A DNA stretch of 64,000 nucleotides from Sophora flavescens (lineage: Eukaryota; Streptophyta; Magnoliopsida; Fabales; Fabaceae). Where the stretch lies: contig CM061062.1 in NCBI GenBank assembly GCA_030762895.1, positions 209,001 through 273,000 on the forward strand, written 5' to 3'. The translations under genes were made by a program, and so were the position numbers. Below the pieces are notes generated by a model. The model ran no database searches. It was not told the DNA's origin and saw nothing but the letters and a program-made list of their open reading frames with translations. Shown piece by piece: positions 42,509 to 54,141 of the stretch (position 1 is the stretch's first letter; each line of letters opens with the position of its first letter).

Positions 42509-44458
42509 CTATGCAACACCTCGTCTGGCTTGAATTACCCCCAAGGTGAGTAACTTCTGAACCTGGACTTTGAAATCCCAACAAGTTTCAATATCGTGCC
42601 CCATTTGCCCATGATGATAGTCACACCTTAGATCCTTGGCGTACCCCCTTTCTTCTCTTGGAAACCTCACTGGTGCAACAATGTTGTATCCCACCTTCTT
42701 CAGTTCTTCGAAAATATTCTGCATTGGCACTCGTAGTTCCAGCACCTTCCTGATTGGGGACTCTATTACCTCCAAATTGTTTACTCAATTTCCATCATTA
42801 TGATTCGGGATGGGATTCCTAACGACATTAGGCACGACCTCTTCTTCGAACCCTAGCCTCCCACAAGCAATCAACTTTCTCACTGCTGTCTTAAAGGCTT
42901 CGCAATCCTGAATAGAATGCCCTGTGACATCCATATGATACTTGCAAGTCTGATTTGGATTGTACCAAGCAGGAAATGGTGGTTCTAAGGGACGTACAGG
43001 GTTTCCCGCAATCAAGTGACGATCAAAAAATTGTTGGAATAAATCCGCATTAGAGATGGACAATTTCGGGAAGGGTGGCAGATTTGGACTCTAGAAACGT
43101 CCTTGGTTTGGGAAATTTGGGCGAGGCGAAGGGTAGTTTGGGTGGTTTTGTGGGGGTGCAGACGGGTGATGGGTGTATGATGGGCGAGCAAGGTTATATG
43201 GTTGGGGGGTAGGAATATTGTTGATTTGGTTTTATGGGTAAGTGTTGGTTTGTGAGGATGGGTAAAGCGGGGTTTGTGTCTGGTATGGGATATGTTGGTT
43301 AGGGTTATAGGGTGCTTGGTACTGAGGATTAAAATTCTGTTGGTGTTGTACATAATTCGCCTCAACTTCCTTCTTCTTTGGTTGAAATCCCTTCCGGGAT
43401 GCACTTCCTTCACCATCATTCACGGGGAGCTTTCCAGCTCTTGCCAAAAACTCAATCCTTTCACAGGCGGCGATCAAGTCATAGAAATCTTTGTAGGCGA
43501 CCCCAGTCATGGCCCCTATAAAAGGTGCTCCGAGGGTTCCTAGAAAGTATGAGCACATTTCAAATAAAGTCAACGGTGGCTGAACTTGTGCGGTCAAACT
43601 CCTCCACCTTTGGGCATATTGCTTGAAGGGCTCCTCACTTCTTTTCTGTAGTGTAGTCAATTGTTCACGACTCAGGGCTGCATCCAGGTTAAATTTGTAC
43701 TGGTCCATAAATAAGTCAGCCAATTCCGTCCATCGCGAGATCTTGGAATGGTCCAATTGAAGGTACCATTCTAAGGCGAGGCCAGTCAAACTTTCATGGA
43801 AAAAGCTGATAAGGAATTTGTCATCCTTGGACCAGATTGCCATCTTGGTGGAGTAACTAATGAGGTGAAATCGTGGGTTCCCACTTCCATCATATTTGGA
43901 GAAGTCAAGAATCTTGAAGTCCTTGGGGATCACGACATCTGTGGCGGGGCAAAGTTCTTCTATCTGGAGAGGGTCGTAGGTACTCGGGCCTTTTATCGCT
44001 TTTATCTGTTCTTCCATTTTCTCCATCCATTCATCTCTCATCTTATCCTTACCAGCATGGACTCCCGCTGACTGACTGTGAATAGATACATGTGGTTGCT
44101 CCCATGTTGGCGCGGTGTAGCCCGGGACCTAATGATAGGCATTTTCAAAAGGGGGATATCCTTCTCCAATGGGAAGTGTTATTGGTGCCGTGTGATGTGT
44201 CTGGTCGGGTCTAGACACTCACTGAATGAGACCCGTGCTAATGTTTGAAAACATTGGTGCTGTTACCACAGAAGAAATTCGCTGCCTACCCGGTTCAATT
44301 GCATCTCTGTTCGCACTAAGCATGCTGAGAGATTCCCTCATATCTTGTAGTATGGCTTCTAATCTTGCTTGGGTTTCGGTCATCTTGCTCATTCTTCCCC
44401 TCACAGCATCTATCTCAGAGCTTAGATTTCTTCCTTCCTCAGACGCATTGGCAGCCAT
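42509..44458 (-). pseudogene. gag: gag of Ogre H
   Basis: Starts at ATG (MAANASEEGRNLSSEIDAV) with a coiled-coil N-terminus. One stop region at about 44042-44218 separates it from the capsid domain: PKDFKILDFSKYDGSGNPRF, SLTGLALEWYLQLDHSKIS, WTELADLFMDQYKFNLDAA and RSEEPFKQYAQRWRSLTAQV. The C-terminal part has two CxxHxxxxxHxxxxC-like knuckles (CKYHMDVTGHSIQDCEAF, CDYHHGQMGHDIETCWDF), the Ogre version of a zinc knuckle. All pieces share one frame, so only point stops at about 43064-43231 and 42776-42784 prevent a full product. Confidence 0.87.
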
Positions 44459-45146
44459 CCTGGTTCGAGATCTGGTATCGTAAACTCGGGTTTGGTTGGT
44501 ATTACCTTTCCTAGGTCGCGCAATGGTTCCTGAATCCTCAGAAGGATGCGACTCTGTGAAGCAAATAAGAAAAACTCATTAGTCAATCCAAAATTTTATG
44601 TGTGTTTATGCATGCATGTGCAAGTTATCATCCTTTATTCGATCGTGAGGGTACTCTCAGGAAGACTGTCGTATACACCTATAGCAAGAAAACTCATCCT
44701 GCAATCAAATCTAGTGGTATGGTTCCCTCTAGTTTGAATGCAGTTAGTGTCAAGTCCATGGGAGAATCTACTCCTCGATGGACCACACCCGCGCTAGCAA
44801 CGTCCTCATTTTTATGCAAAAAACACGTCGTTTTTAGGGTAGAAATACAACTGATGACGTATCTAAGGGAGAATGCACTCCTCGATAGATATGGATGAAA
44901 ACTTCCCTTTCATTATAAATATTTCGAAACAAATCATGAGTCTTCGATCAAAATAAAAAAGTACATTGATGGTTTCCATCCTTCTCCGAGGTCTACAAAG
45001 TTCTATGTTAAGAGCCTCATCTTCTTTTTCCTGAACCCTCTGGCAAGTTTCCCAAAATGATTGAAGAACTCGGTCACCTTCGGTGGTAGTTGAAGGAAAT
45101 GGTTCATACGCATGTGGACAGATGCCTCTTCAAACCGCTCCATCAG

Positions 45147-46984
45147 CTAGGAAGTGTGATATTGGAGCTTATCCATCACGTCCTCGTATTTTCTCTTCCA
45201 TGCTTCCTTTTCATTCATTACATCTTTCACCACAAATTTCCATCCCTTTACCCATTCTGTGTGACGTTGAGCTTCAACACTTTTAGAGTTTTTTATCTTG
45301 TTTCTGAGCCAACTTTCTATCATGTTGGCTTCCGCTAATAGCTCGTGATACTTGGCTGCTTCGTCCCACCCTCGGTCAGAGTACACTTCTGTTTGGGCTA
45401 AGGATTCCTGCAGGGATTCAACCCTCTCTTCTAGTACATGTATTGTTTCAACGTGAACCCCTATATTTGTCTCGAGCTCTTCTTTCCTTTTCTGAAGTTT
45501 GACAAGCATCTTCTCTTGACATCCTATTTTTACTAGCAGCCCCTGAATTTCTGCTTCTTTATCTTTTTTTCCCTTTTTATACGATTCGGGGCTTCATGGG
45601 CATCGACGCATTCATCCTTCAAATGCTCAATTTGTAAACTCGGCTTCTGCACTTGTCTTTGGAGCGTGATAATGGTTATGTCGGCAGCTTGGTCTTTCTC
45701 ATCAAAAACCCTCATTTGAGCTTTTAAAACTTCGATCTCTTTCAACATTGGATCTTTGGTTAGAGGATTATTTTCCTTACGGAGAGGGGATGCGGGTCTT
45801 GGAGGGAAACCTCTTCTTGCTTCTCTCCATACTTCATATCTTTTTGTGTGAGCTATGACTCGCCTTCCTAATTCCTCCGGTCCTTTTATATGAATGTCAT
45901 TCCAGGCTGACCTTACTACTATCGTTTGACTCTTGATGCCTTCACCTTCTTGGTATAGGAAGAATATCCCATCGAGCAACTCTTTGGGGGGTTCATCCTG
46001 TGTCCACTTGAGTTGACGCATTACCAAAGCTGGTGAGTACGATACATAACCTCTGGGACCCATCAACGAAACATTTGACAAACTTCCACAGCTGAATACA
46101 ACTGAATCTCCATTATACCATGGGCACATCCAACTAAACGACCGCAAGTCGATCTGATCAAACTCCTGTTTCCACTCATATAGCTTACGTGGCTTTAGTT
46201 GCATGCGAGTGAACCCTTTCAGTGGGTCATATGTTCTATCAATTTTATCACGAGCATACAAGTGAGTCATGATCCAGACATACAATATTGACGCACAACA
46301 TCGCAGTTTCACTTGTTGATTCTGATGACAAACCTGTAGGGAGAGGAAAGTTTCAGCTGAGATAGCAGGGACCGGGTTTACACCATATTCTTCGACCCTA
46401 TAGAAAACATCCGTGGCTGACTGATCAATCAGATATGGTACAAAAGGAAAGAGCACCAATCCATATATCAGGAGGGCTAGAACTTTGTTGAAAGTAACCC
46501 ATCGTTGTTGCTGGCCCAGCTTGTTGAGATACACTTCCAAAAATCACCTCTTCAACCCTTTGGTGGTTCCCTTTTCTGTTTTCTCTATCTGTTCTGGTTG
46601 AAGCTCCAATAGACTTGCTATTTTCCGATCTGTTACATGTTGGCCATAATACATGTAGAAGCGAGTCTTCTTTTGAATTGGCAGTCTTAGCATATAAGCA
46701 CACTCTTCCATGGTTGGAGTGATGTCCAAGTTAGGCAGTTCAAAACACCTCAAAGTTGAGTTCCAATAGTGGGCCAATGCACTCAGAGCGGGAGCTTCCA
46801 CTGGAACATGCAACAGGTCTAATATTCTACCATACTTGCTGGCAAAGTCTGAGCGTGCTTTTTCTGGCATTTGCTGGCCGAGTTCACATAATCTCTTCAC
46901 ATCATTGAGTGTCACATCGATCTTGATATTTTTCTTGGGATAACTCGCGTTGCTAGTACTCTTTTATGAACCAAACTTTTCCAT
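45147..46984 (-). pseudogene. ORF1 of Ogre H
   Basis: Extra ORF upstream of gag, a hallmark of Ogre elements; function unknown. An ATG at 46984 (MEKFGS, then a stop) opens a frame running through YPKKNIKIDVTLNDVKRLCE to about 45533, with one more stop near 46541, then a frameshift into 45147-45509. LRCFELPNLDITPTMEECAY followed by MLRLPI resembles the plant mobile domain fold (inference). The C-terminus is helical and coiled-coil (KRKEELETNIGVHVETIHVL, LRNKIKNSKSVEAQRH). About 610 codons in all. The spacer to gag (44459-45146) is non-coding. Confidence 0.75.
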
Positions 46985-48069
46985 GTTCTTGCTATAAGGT
47001 GAATACCAAAATCTTCCAACAAAGAGACACAAAAAAAATGAGTATAGTGAAACAAATATATCTTGCATGATTCATGTTGCATGGACCTAATGGGGTTAAA
47101 AACCCTGATGGGTATGCATTACCTTCATTATGACATAACGCCTATTAGGTGTGCAATAATATTCGAATATGTCATTCAGGTTTGGGGCAGTAATGTGACG
47201 CCCCTAGTTTTGTGAATATTCACGATGAGCATGCATGACAATTTATGCTTATGATGATAGAGGAGGGAAAGAAAGTACGCCCCCTTTTGCCCTAAGCCAG
47301 GTAAAACCTAAGGATGGGCATGCCCTAAGGTTAGGACTCTAAACAGGTTGGCCACTAGGTCTACTTTATTAGTGAAAGTTGGGACGGGTCTAGACCTCTA
47401 GAAGTCATGGTCCCCAGATTGCCCTCATAAGGATATGATTCACGAATCTAGCCATAAGTAGGGATAAACCCTCTCTATATGACTATTCCATGATCTCATG
47501 TACAATCTGAGTGGTAAACTGACAAGTGTCAGGGAGGTACAAGACCTCTTCAATAACAATATCAGAGCACAGCCTAATCCTTGGGTCCTTGAGCAAGCTC
47601 GGGTATAGAGCTAAGTGTGTGCAATATGTGATAGTGATGTGTGTGAAGGGGGCATACAAACCTGTAACACTTAAAAGTAAAAATAAAAAGAGAAGGCAAG
47701 AAAAACCTGCAAAACACAAACATAGGTATATATAAAAAGGTTACAAGTCCTCTACCCTATTGTTAAAACATGGGAAACAGAAAAGAAAGGAGGAGGAAAC
47801 AAAAACATTGTTAGTGAAACATATATAACAATAACGTGAGTTAAAATATACGTACAACTAAATCTTCTCATTTAAATAAGAGGAAAAACCCAACCAAAAG
47901 GACAACCCAAACATACATCACTAAAATAAAAACATTTTTTAGTTTTATCATTTAATTATTGTAAGGAGAAAAACAGCAAGATATAATCGTAAAAGGTAAA
48001 ACAAATAAGCTACATATTAATAAAAATTTACAAAACCAATTTTTACGGGCTTGACTCTCTTAAAAGAAG
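46985..48069 (-). other. 5' untranslated region of Ogre H
   Basis: About 1.1 kb between PBS and ORF1. It is A/T-rich with no credible ORF on the element strand. It includes TAACGCC-type and CCTTAGGTT-type words near 47140-47340. Long leaders are usual in Ogre elements. Confidence 0.6.
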
Positions 48070-48087
48070 TCCCCAGTGGAGTCGCCA
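48070..48087 (-). other. Primer binding site, tRNA-Arg type (Ogre H)
   Basis: TGGCGACTCCACTGGGGA on the minus strand, two bases after the 5' LTR end. It is close to the tRNA-Arg PBS reported for Ogre elements (from memory TGGCGACTCCGCTGGGGA), differing by one base. Confidence 0.82.
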
Positions 48088-48089
48088 TC

Positions 48090-49060
48090 TATAGCGACCT
48101 GTGCTTTCTTTTAGAGAGAAAACATGGAGTCGCCACCAACTTTATTTTGTTTCAAGGAAGTTAGAAAACCTTTTAAGAAAAGCTTTGGGTTCGGGAGTCG
48201 ATTATGTCTAGGGAAGGCATGGAGACTTAACCCCACGGCACCCTGGAACATCCATAAATGGTTACCCAAAATTAGTTGTGTAAATTATTAGTAACTTTGA
48301 AATATTCGTTTTACCCGTTGTGAATCTTTTTATTAAAACTAAATGAGGTTGAACATGGCACGTAAGTCCATAGGGCAACCTCAAAATACAAAGGGTTGAA
48401 CATGACACTTGTCATAGGGTAACCCAGAAAATAGATTGTTTCAATCAAGTGACCATTTTCTATTTTTATGTAAAATAAATAATTTTGCCTCATGAAAATA
48501 GGAGAGAAATGAAACGTAGAAGTGAAACGTTTTACTAACTTATTCAGTGAACAAAGACATAGAAAAATAAGAATGTCAAGAGAAATTTATAAATAATATC
48601 AACAAAAAGAATAAGGGTTACCAAATGAGAGCAGAATAAAAATGATTTTGTTTATTCTCAGTGGTAAGATTTCAAGATCAAAGTCTTTACATTCAATCTC
48701 ACTGGCTCCTTCAGCTCTTCCTTCTTAATCACTCTAATAATAAGGAAGATAAAAGGAAACTCAGATCTCTGATCTCTTTTCCTCACAATAAAAATCTCTC
48801 TCTTTTCTCTTTTCTCACTAAGAAAATATCATATCATAAGTCCCTCTCAAAAAAATGTTCCTCCCCGTCCAACAGCAAATGTGATGGACTGGAAGGGATC
48901 ACCCCATCCAACATCAAATCCAAGGTAATGGACTGGAACACCCCCTCCTTTATTCATTATTTTCTTTTTCTTCTTTCTCTCTTATTATTATTAGTCTCCT
49001 TGAAACATGATATCATAAAAATTAGAATAAAATGAAGATGGACAAAAATGGGTGTTCACA
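48090..49060 (-). repeat. 5' LTR of Ogre H
   Basis: 971 bp, TGTGAACACCC at 49060 to TCGCTATA at 48090. It matches 34030-34985 closely. Main differences: a 17-bp segment at about 48299-48315 absent from the other LTR, and the terminal TACA changed to TATA. Confidence 0.92.
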
Positions 49061-49065
49061 CTATC

Positions 49066-49371
49066 TAAAAAAGATTTAGAAGCCCTTCAACCTCTAGAAG
49101 CTTTGAAGAAACTTGTTAAGGCAAGAAATTTCATTGCAAACGACACCTATGTCCCTATCCCAAGATTCCTTCTGGATAATGCTCAGAGGAAGGATCTAAA
49201 AAGGAAGATTAAAAAAAGGGATCTGTACTCCGAGGGATGTGGCTCTATATCTTGAACACGAAAAAGGTCAATGGGATGCCGAGTCATCAGGACCAGGGCT
49301 GACTGAATATCAGAAATGGAAGACTCCAACTCTATTTGGAAAATTTGGCTTTGTTGCATTGCAACACTATA
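49066..49371 (+). pseudogene. Envelope-like ORF of element E, middle part
   Basis: Continues after Ogre H: KKDLEALQPLEALKKLVKA, IPRFLLDNAQRKDLKRKIKK, then a frameshift near 49235 (sequence reads on as LEHEKGQWDAE in another frame). It is cut at 49371 by the solo LTR with TSD CTATA. Mostly charged helices; no recognised domain. Confidence 0.55.
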
Positions 49372-51292
49372 TGTAACAGCCCGATTTTCGGATACGCTGT
49401 TTTAACAGTAAAAATAAATTTATTTATATTTTATTTGAGACTTGGGAAATGATTTTGGAGAAAACAAAATCATATCTAGAACATACTCTATGGTAGGAAG
49501 ATCTAGTTAAAATTTGGGTTTAAACTCAGACGGAAAACGGTATGCGCTTTTAACTGACAGTATAATTTTATACTGACAGAAAACCCTAATTTGACCCGAA
49601 AACTGCAATTTGTAGATTTTTTATATTTTGCCCGTGAGGAATTATACTTTCCAAATTTCTGATCAGAAATTAAATATTATGTGTATTCGAACGAATTTTG
49701 ACGAAAGTTCGAACAGAAAACAGTCGGTGTTTTCACCGACAGTAAGATTTTAATGATCAGAAAACCTAATTTTGACTCGTGAATGAAATGGTTTATATTT
49801 AAATCAAATTTCCAACGAGTTTGGTAGTTTGAAAATTTTCAACAAAAAACGAAATATTACGCTTTTATTCGGGCGTAAAACCCTAATCGGGAAACCGACA
49901 GAATCGGTAATGGAACTGCAGAGATAGAACGAGACACCATAGGAGCTGAGCTATGAGATGACTCATCAAGAATTTATGATGCAATTAATGTTAGAAATTA
50001 TGAGTTTTTAAGTGAAATGACCAAAATGCCCTTTTAGGTTAACCTAACCGACGTTTAGTTAAATTCTAACCATGTTTAAGAAACCATGGTTAATTCTTGT
50101 GGACCAAAATCAGCCACACCTTCAATTAATGTGAGCCACATATTTATTAACTATAGTTAGCAAAATAACCTTAGTTAAGTTAATTATTAACTATGGTTAA
50201 TCATATATTAAATAAATAACCACAAAACTCATTAATCTAATTCTAATGAACCAAACAAGGCCTAATTCCTATCCTATTTAACCCCCCAAAACTTGGCCTC
50301 CCTCCCCTTTCACTCATCTCCTTCATTTTCTTAATTTCTACACACTTAACACATAAACTCCATTGTTGATCTTCAAGAGCTCCAAGTGATTTCCATTAAC
50401 AAGCTTGCCAAGATCATCATCAATTCTTCTTTTACTCTCTTAACTTAGGTAACATGATCATCTCCTCTCTTTTAAAGCTCTTGTTCTTGATATTCTTGAG
50501 TTTCCATTTCTTAGATCTAGTACTTTAAAGAATTCTAGAAAATGGTAGGAAAATCATAAAAATGTGAAACCAATTTCTATGATCTAGATATGATTCCTAC
50601 CTTCATTATCCAAGAGCATGCGATCAAAATCATTTTCTTTCCTATTGAACCCTATTTGGCTGAACCTATGTAGTAAAATGGGTTTGGTGTTTTGTTGTTT
50701 GTTTTGAAAGTTAGTACTTGATTTAAGTTCTATAATACTTGTATAGCTTAAATCCAAGAGTTTAGGTTCAACAAAACTCCCTAGCTTAGATTCATATACA
50801 TGACCGAAACTTAGTAAAATGTGAGGTTGGAATATTTTGTTCATGTTTCCAAGTTATTGCAATTTATCTAGGCTACCTAGGACCTAAGAAACTAGTATCC
50901 AAAATCTTAGGTTAAGAAAAGAACCCTAACCCTCATTTGAATTGATTGGCCGAAATCCAACAAAAATGGTTAAGGGATGATTTGTTGAATTAATTGTTAT
51001 TATGTTGTTTGATTGAAGGAGGAATTGGTAACGTGTGACAGGATAACGAGGAACATCAATTTCGGAATTCCAGTGATAACCCAGGTGGGGGAAAGAATCA
51101 ACCTATCATCGGAATCGATAAGTAGTAGATTATATGATAGTTGTGTAGGGCGACCTAAACCCTACTAATAGTCGAGTAATCGACAAGACCAAAATCACAT
51201 TAGAAACCTTTTCTGTAAAACCAATGGTGATTAGGGGATTGTAGGTTTATTGGCATAGGTTAATTTTGTGATATTAAGATGGAGAATGTCTG

Positions 51293-51400
51293 TCATGGCC
51301 GTGATGGTTGCCATGGCCAGGCCGTGATAGGTTCTGACTTGTAGAATTCTTGCATTTTATGTCTGTCACGATTGTGATGGCTATCACGGCCAGGCCGTGA
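51293..51400 (+). promoter_or_regulatory. TCACGGC/GCCGTGA pairs in the 3.3-kb solo LTR
   Basis: Four motifs in two pairs, each a short form followed by a long form with a CAG spacer; centres are 20.5 bp apart in both pairs. Motif and spacing match the unrelated 1.4-kb solo LTRs at 12705-14058 and 15246-16659. No clear TATA box follows closely. Confidence 0.55.
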
Positions 51401-51781
51401 CAGAGTTTAACTTGTTGATTTGATTATTGTGATAGATTTCTTTATGTGATAGTGTGATATTTGAATATTTCTTGATGTTATGCCTGATCTGCCTGGTTTA
51501 GTACTATGCTTTGTTGATTTTAAGTCTGGATATATGTTGTTCGGAAGATTTGGTTTGGGTGAGAAAGTATCGGAGAATTAGCAGTGCCTAGCTTAAATGG
51601 ATTATATTAAAGATGAAATGTGTTATAGAATGTGAGTCTAGGCAATGATGGAAGCTTGAGGCACTAGGTTGTTATTGATGTAATACAGTGAGGTTCATAT
51701 GTTTCATTGTGTTTATAACCCTATGTTGAGACATACAAGGTACAAAGTCCTCGTGGGACCATTCTATTTTAGATTTAATTT

Positions 51782-52046
51782 GTGCAGATATAGTGTCAAT
51801 GCTTTGCTTGAGCACCCTCGAAAGAGAATCAAGGTGTGCACCGACTGTACCGTGCAGCTATAGTGTCGTTGTATTAGATGAGCATTCTTACCATGGATGA
51901 GGTTGTGCACCGACTGTACCGTGCAGCTATAATATCATTGCTATGCATGAGCACCCTTGATCCAGGGTGTGCACCGGGAGCATCGTGCAGCTATAGTGTC
52001 ATTACTTTGCATGAGCATTATCACTATGAATAAGGGTGTGCACCGG
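51782..52046. repeat. 70-bp tandem repeat in the 3.3-kb solo LTR
   Basis: About 3.8 units of 64-70 bp, each with GTGCAGCTATAGTGTCATTG, CATGAGCA and GTGTGCACCG. Units start at about 51782, 51852, 51921 and 51985. Confidence 0.82.
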
Positions 52047-52718
52047 TTTTGGGGATGCGTCGCTCGGACGACTGACTAACATCCCTAACGGAAATGGGAA
52101 TTTGTGGCCACATCATCATAAAGGTTTAGATTGTATGAGTTGAGGGTAGAGGAGTATACGTTAATTTGAGGATGATTGTTAGTTATGTGCGTTAATTGTC
52201 TGTGACAATTACTGTATAATTTACTATGACTCTTTTCCATTTTTTTTATGATGGAACTGCTTCTTATCCCCTGTATCTTTCTGTATGTTTTATTTTATCT
52301 TTTATGGGATCGTGCTTGAAGACCCTGTGGCTGAGCTGAACGAAGAGGAGTTGGATGGAACTCCCTATGAACCGGAGGCCGGAGGACGAGCTGTGATCCA
52401 TGGTGATTAGGGTCTAGTTTGTTATGGCCAGTGCGTCTTGTGAGACGTTTTCTGTATTTTATTCTAAGTATGTCTTTTATTTAATTATATGCCCGTGAGG
52501 GATCCTACAGAAAGGATACCCTCAACAGTGTTTTGAAATATGTGTAAAAGACTTACGTGTGTATTGCAATATAACTATGGTGTGATGTTGAAGCTATATG
52601 TTTATTAACTTGAGGTTTTAATTTTTACGTATTATCACGTTACGCGCACGATTAAATAATTAATTAAGAAGGCTTTAATCTAATAAAACACCGGGGCACA
52701 ACGGGGTGTCTCACTATA

Positions 52719-53624
52719 GGTATGTCGGACCCTCAAAACCCTTGCCTCTATACCCTTGGTACAAAAGTTATCTTTTTCTGATCGTTCATGAACCAAGCAT
52801 TTATTTCTTTCAAAATTCCTTCTTTTTGTGCTGTTCTGGGCCAAGATTTCTTATTAATTAGCTAGTAGATTCCATAATCTATGAAGATGAAAAAGAACCT
52901 CACCTTGTTCAAAGATCAACAGAAAGTCTGTTCTATACCATCGTGACTCACTCCTTGATTAACAAATTGAGTCTATGATGCAGAACCCCAGTGTTTGAAG
53001 AATCTATTTCTGAAAACCTACCCAATCTGAATCATTTTCTGTATCTGAACAATTTGCATCATTTCTTTTGTTTCATTTTTAACACTGTTCATGTGTTAAG
53101 AAATTCTGTCACAATTCAATCTGAAAACCTTGTTTCAAATTTGGTTATCCTGTCTGAACCAAGCTTATCCGATGTTGATGATGAAGATTATAACCCTGGT
53201 AATGTTTTTGTTTTTGTTCCACCTTTGATTAACTTCTCTGAAACAACTTCTTTTTTGGTTAACCTGCTTGAAAAAGAATCAAGAAACCTGTTTAATGCAT
53301 CGACCGAAGAGTTTGTAGTGGAAGAAATAATAATTGCTGAAACAAACCTGGAGCAAGATCTGAACTTCAAGGAATTCGTCAAGAGATGAAGCAATTCGTA
53401 ACTCTCCTATAGCCTAATTGGTTGAAGATGTTCCTATTCAAGAAAAGCCAGTGCAATTACTAGAAGTAATACTACAGCATCAAGTAAATCAGCATGAACT
53501 AGGAGATTATCAGAACCCTGCAGTGGTCCGTGAGTCTGTAGCAAGAGCTGAACTTCAAGGAATTCGTCAAGAGATGAAGCAAGTCGTAACTCTCCTACAT
53601 AAACTGCTTGAAAAGATGAATTAA
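52719..53624 (+). pseudogene. Envelope-like ORF of element E, C-terminal part
   Basis: Resumes after the solo LTR. Readable parts are ENLPNLNHFLYLNNLHHFF, ILSEPSLSDVDDEDYNPGNV and EFVVEEIIIAETNLEQDLN (to 53389). The last part is a Gln/Glu-rich coiled coil (IQEKPVQLLEVILQHQVNQH, LQGIRQEMKQVVTLLHKLLE) ending at 53624. A 53-bp segment is duplicated (about 53355-53408 and 53546-53599). Stops lie at 53387 and near 53412. Confidence 0.55.
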
Positions 53625-54141
53625 TTTGTCTTTCAATGATGATCTTTTTACCTGATCTCTTTCTAAATTTATGTTTTATCTATGCCATTGAGCCATCTTG
53701 AGGACTCGTTTGTTTTTTATTATATCTGTTTCTGCTTTGAACAAAGTTTTAATTGAGCCTCCTGTTGGACTCACTTTTGTCTATCTCGTTTAACGCTTAT
53801 CTCATCCATGAGTAATTGCTTGTTATTTATCTAAAGTTTTATGGCTAAATGCCTCCTCAAAAGTACCAAAGTACTTTCCTTTTTGATAATGCCAAAAGGG
53901 GGAGAAATAACATAAGATTTTAAATAACATAAGAGCTAGGAGAAATAATATCTTAAGTAGAAGAAAACATGTTTGAAAAGAGCAAGATTGAATATTGTAC
54001 TTCGCTGTTTCAAATAGAGCATATGTTTAGGGGGAGTCTCTAAACTATCTGTAACTTGAAGTATTTTGATAATATCTTATATATTTACTAGTTCAATATA
54101 AAATCTTATGGAATGTTTGTCATCATCAAAAGGGGGGTTCA
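53625..54141 (+). other. 3' UTR of element E with repeated PPT-like motifs
   Basis: Non-coding. It holds CAAAAGGGGGAG (53893-53904), TTTAGGGGGAG (about 54026-54036) and the true PPT AAAAGGGGGG (54128-54137) just before the LTR. Several PPT-like motifs are a known Sirevirus trait. Confidence 0.75.

Larger units (their letters stand above)
34030..49060 (-). mobile_element. Ogre-type Ty3 element H, complete, TSD CTATC
   Basis: 15.03 kb with two LTRs (34030-34985 and 48090-49060), 5-bp TSD CTATC at 34025-34029 and 49061-49065, a tRNA-Arg type PBS and a PPT. Minus-strand order: ORF1, gag, protease, RT, RNase H, second RNase H, integrase, then a repeat-rich 3' UTR. ORF1 before gag and the dual RNase H define the Ogre/Tat group. 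The LTRs differ by scattered substitutions and a 17-bp indel, so the insertion is fairly young, yet several ORFs carry stops. Confidence 0.92.
49372..52713 (+). mobile_element. 3.3-kb solo LTR, TSD CTATA
   Basis: 3342 bp with TGTAACAGCCCGATTTTCGG at the left end and GGGGTGTCTCA at the right, flanked by CTATA at 49367-49371 and 52714-52718. No PBS, PPT or pol. The start resembles Tekay-type chromovirus LTRs, so orientation is given as plus. It contains TCACGGC/GCCGTGA motifs (51293-51400) and a 70-bp tandem (51782-52046). Short ORFs inside are not credible. It probably formed by LTR-LTR recombination of a full element. Confidence 0.85.

Noticed and set aside
32774..53624. True retroviral envelope in element E
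   Set aside because: No signal peptide, fusion peptide or transmembrane helix is visible; only a general resemblance to legume env-like ORFs, so it is called envelope-like.
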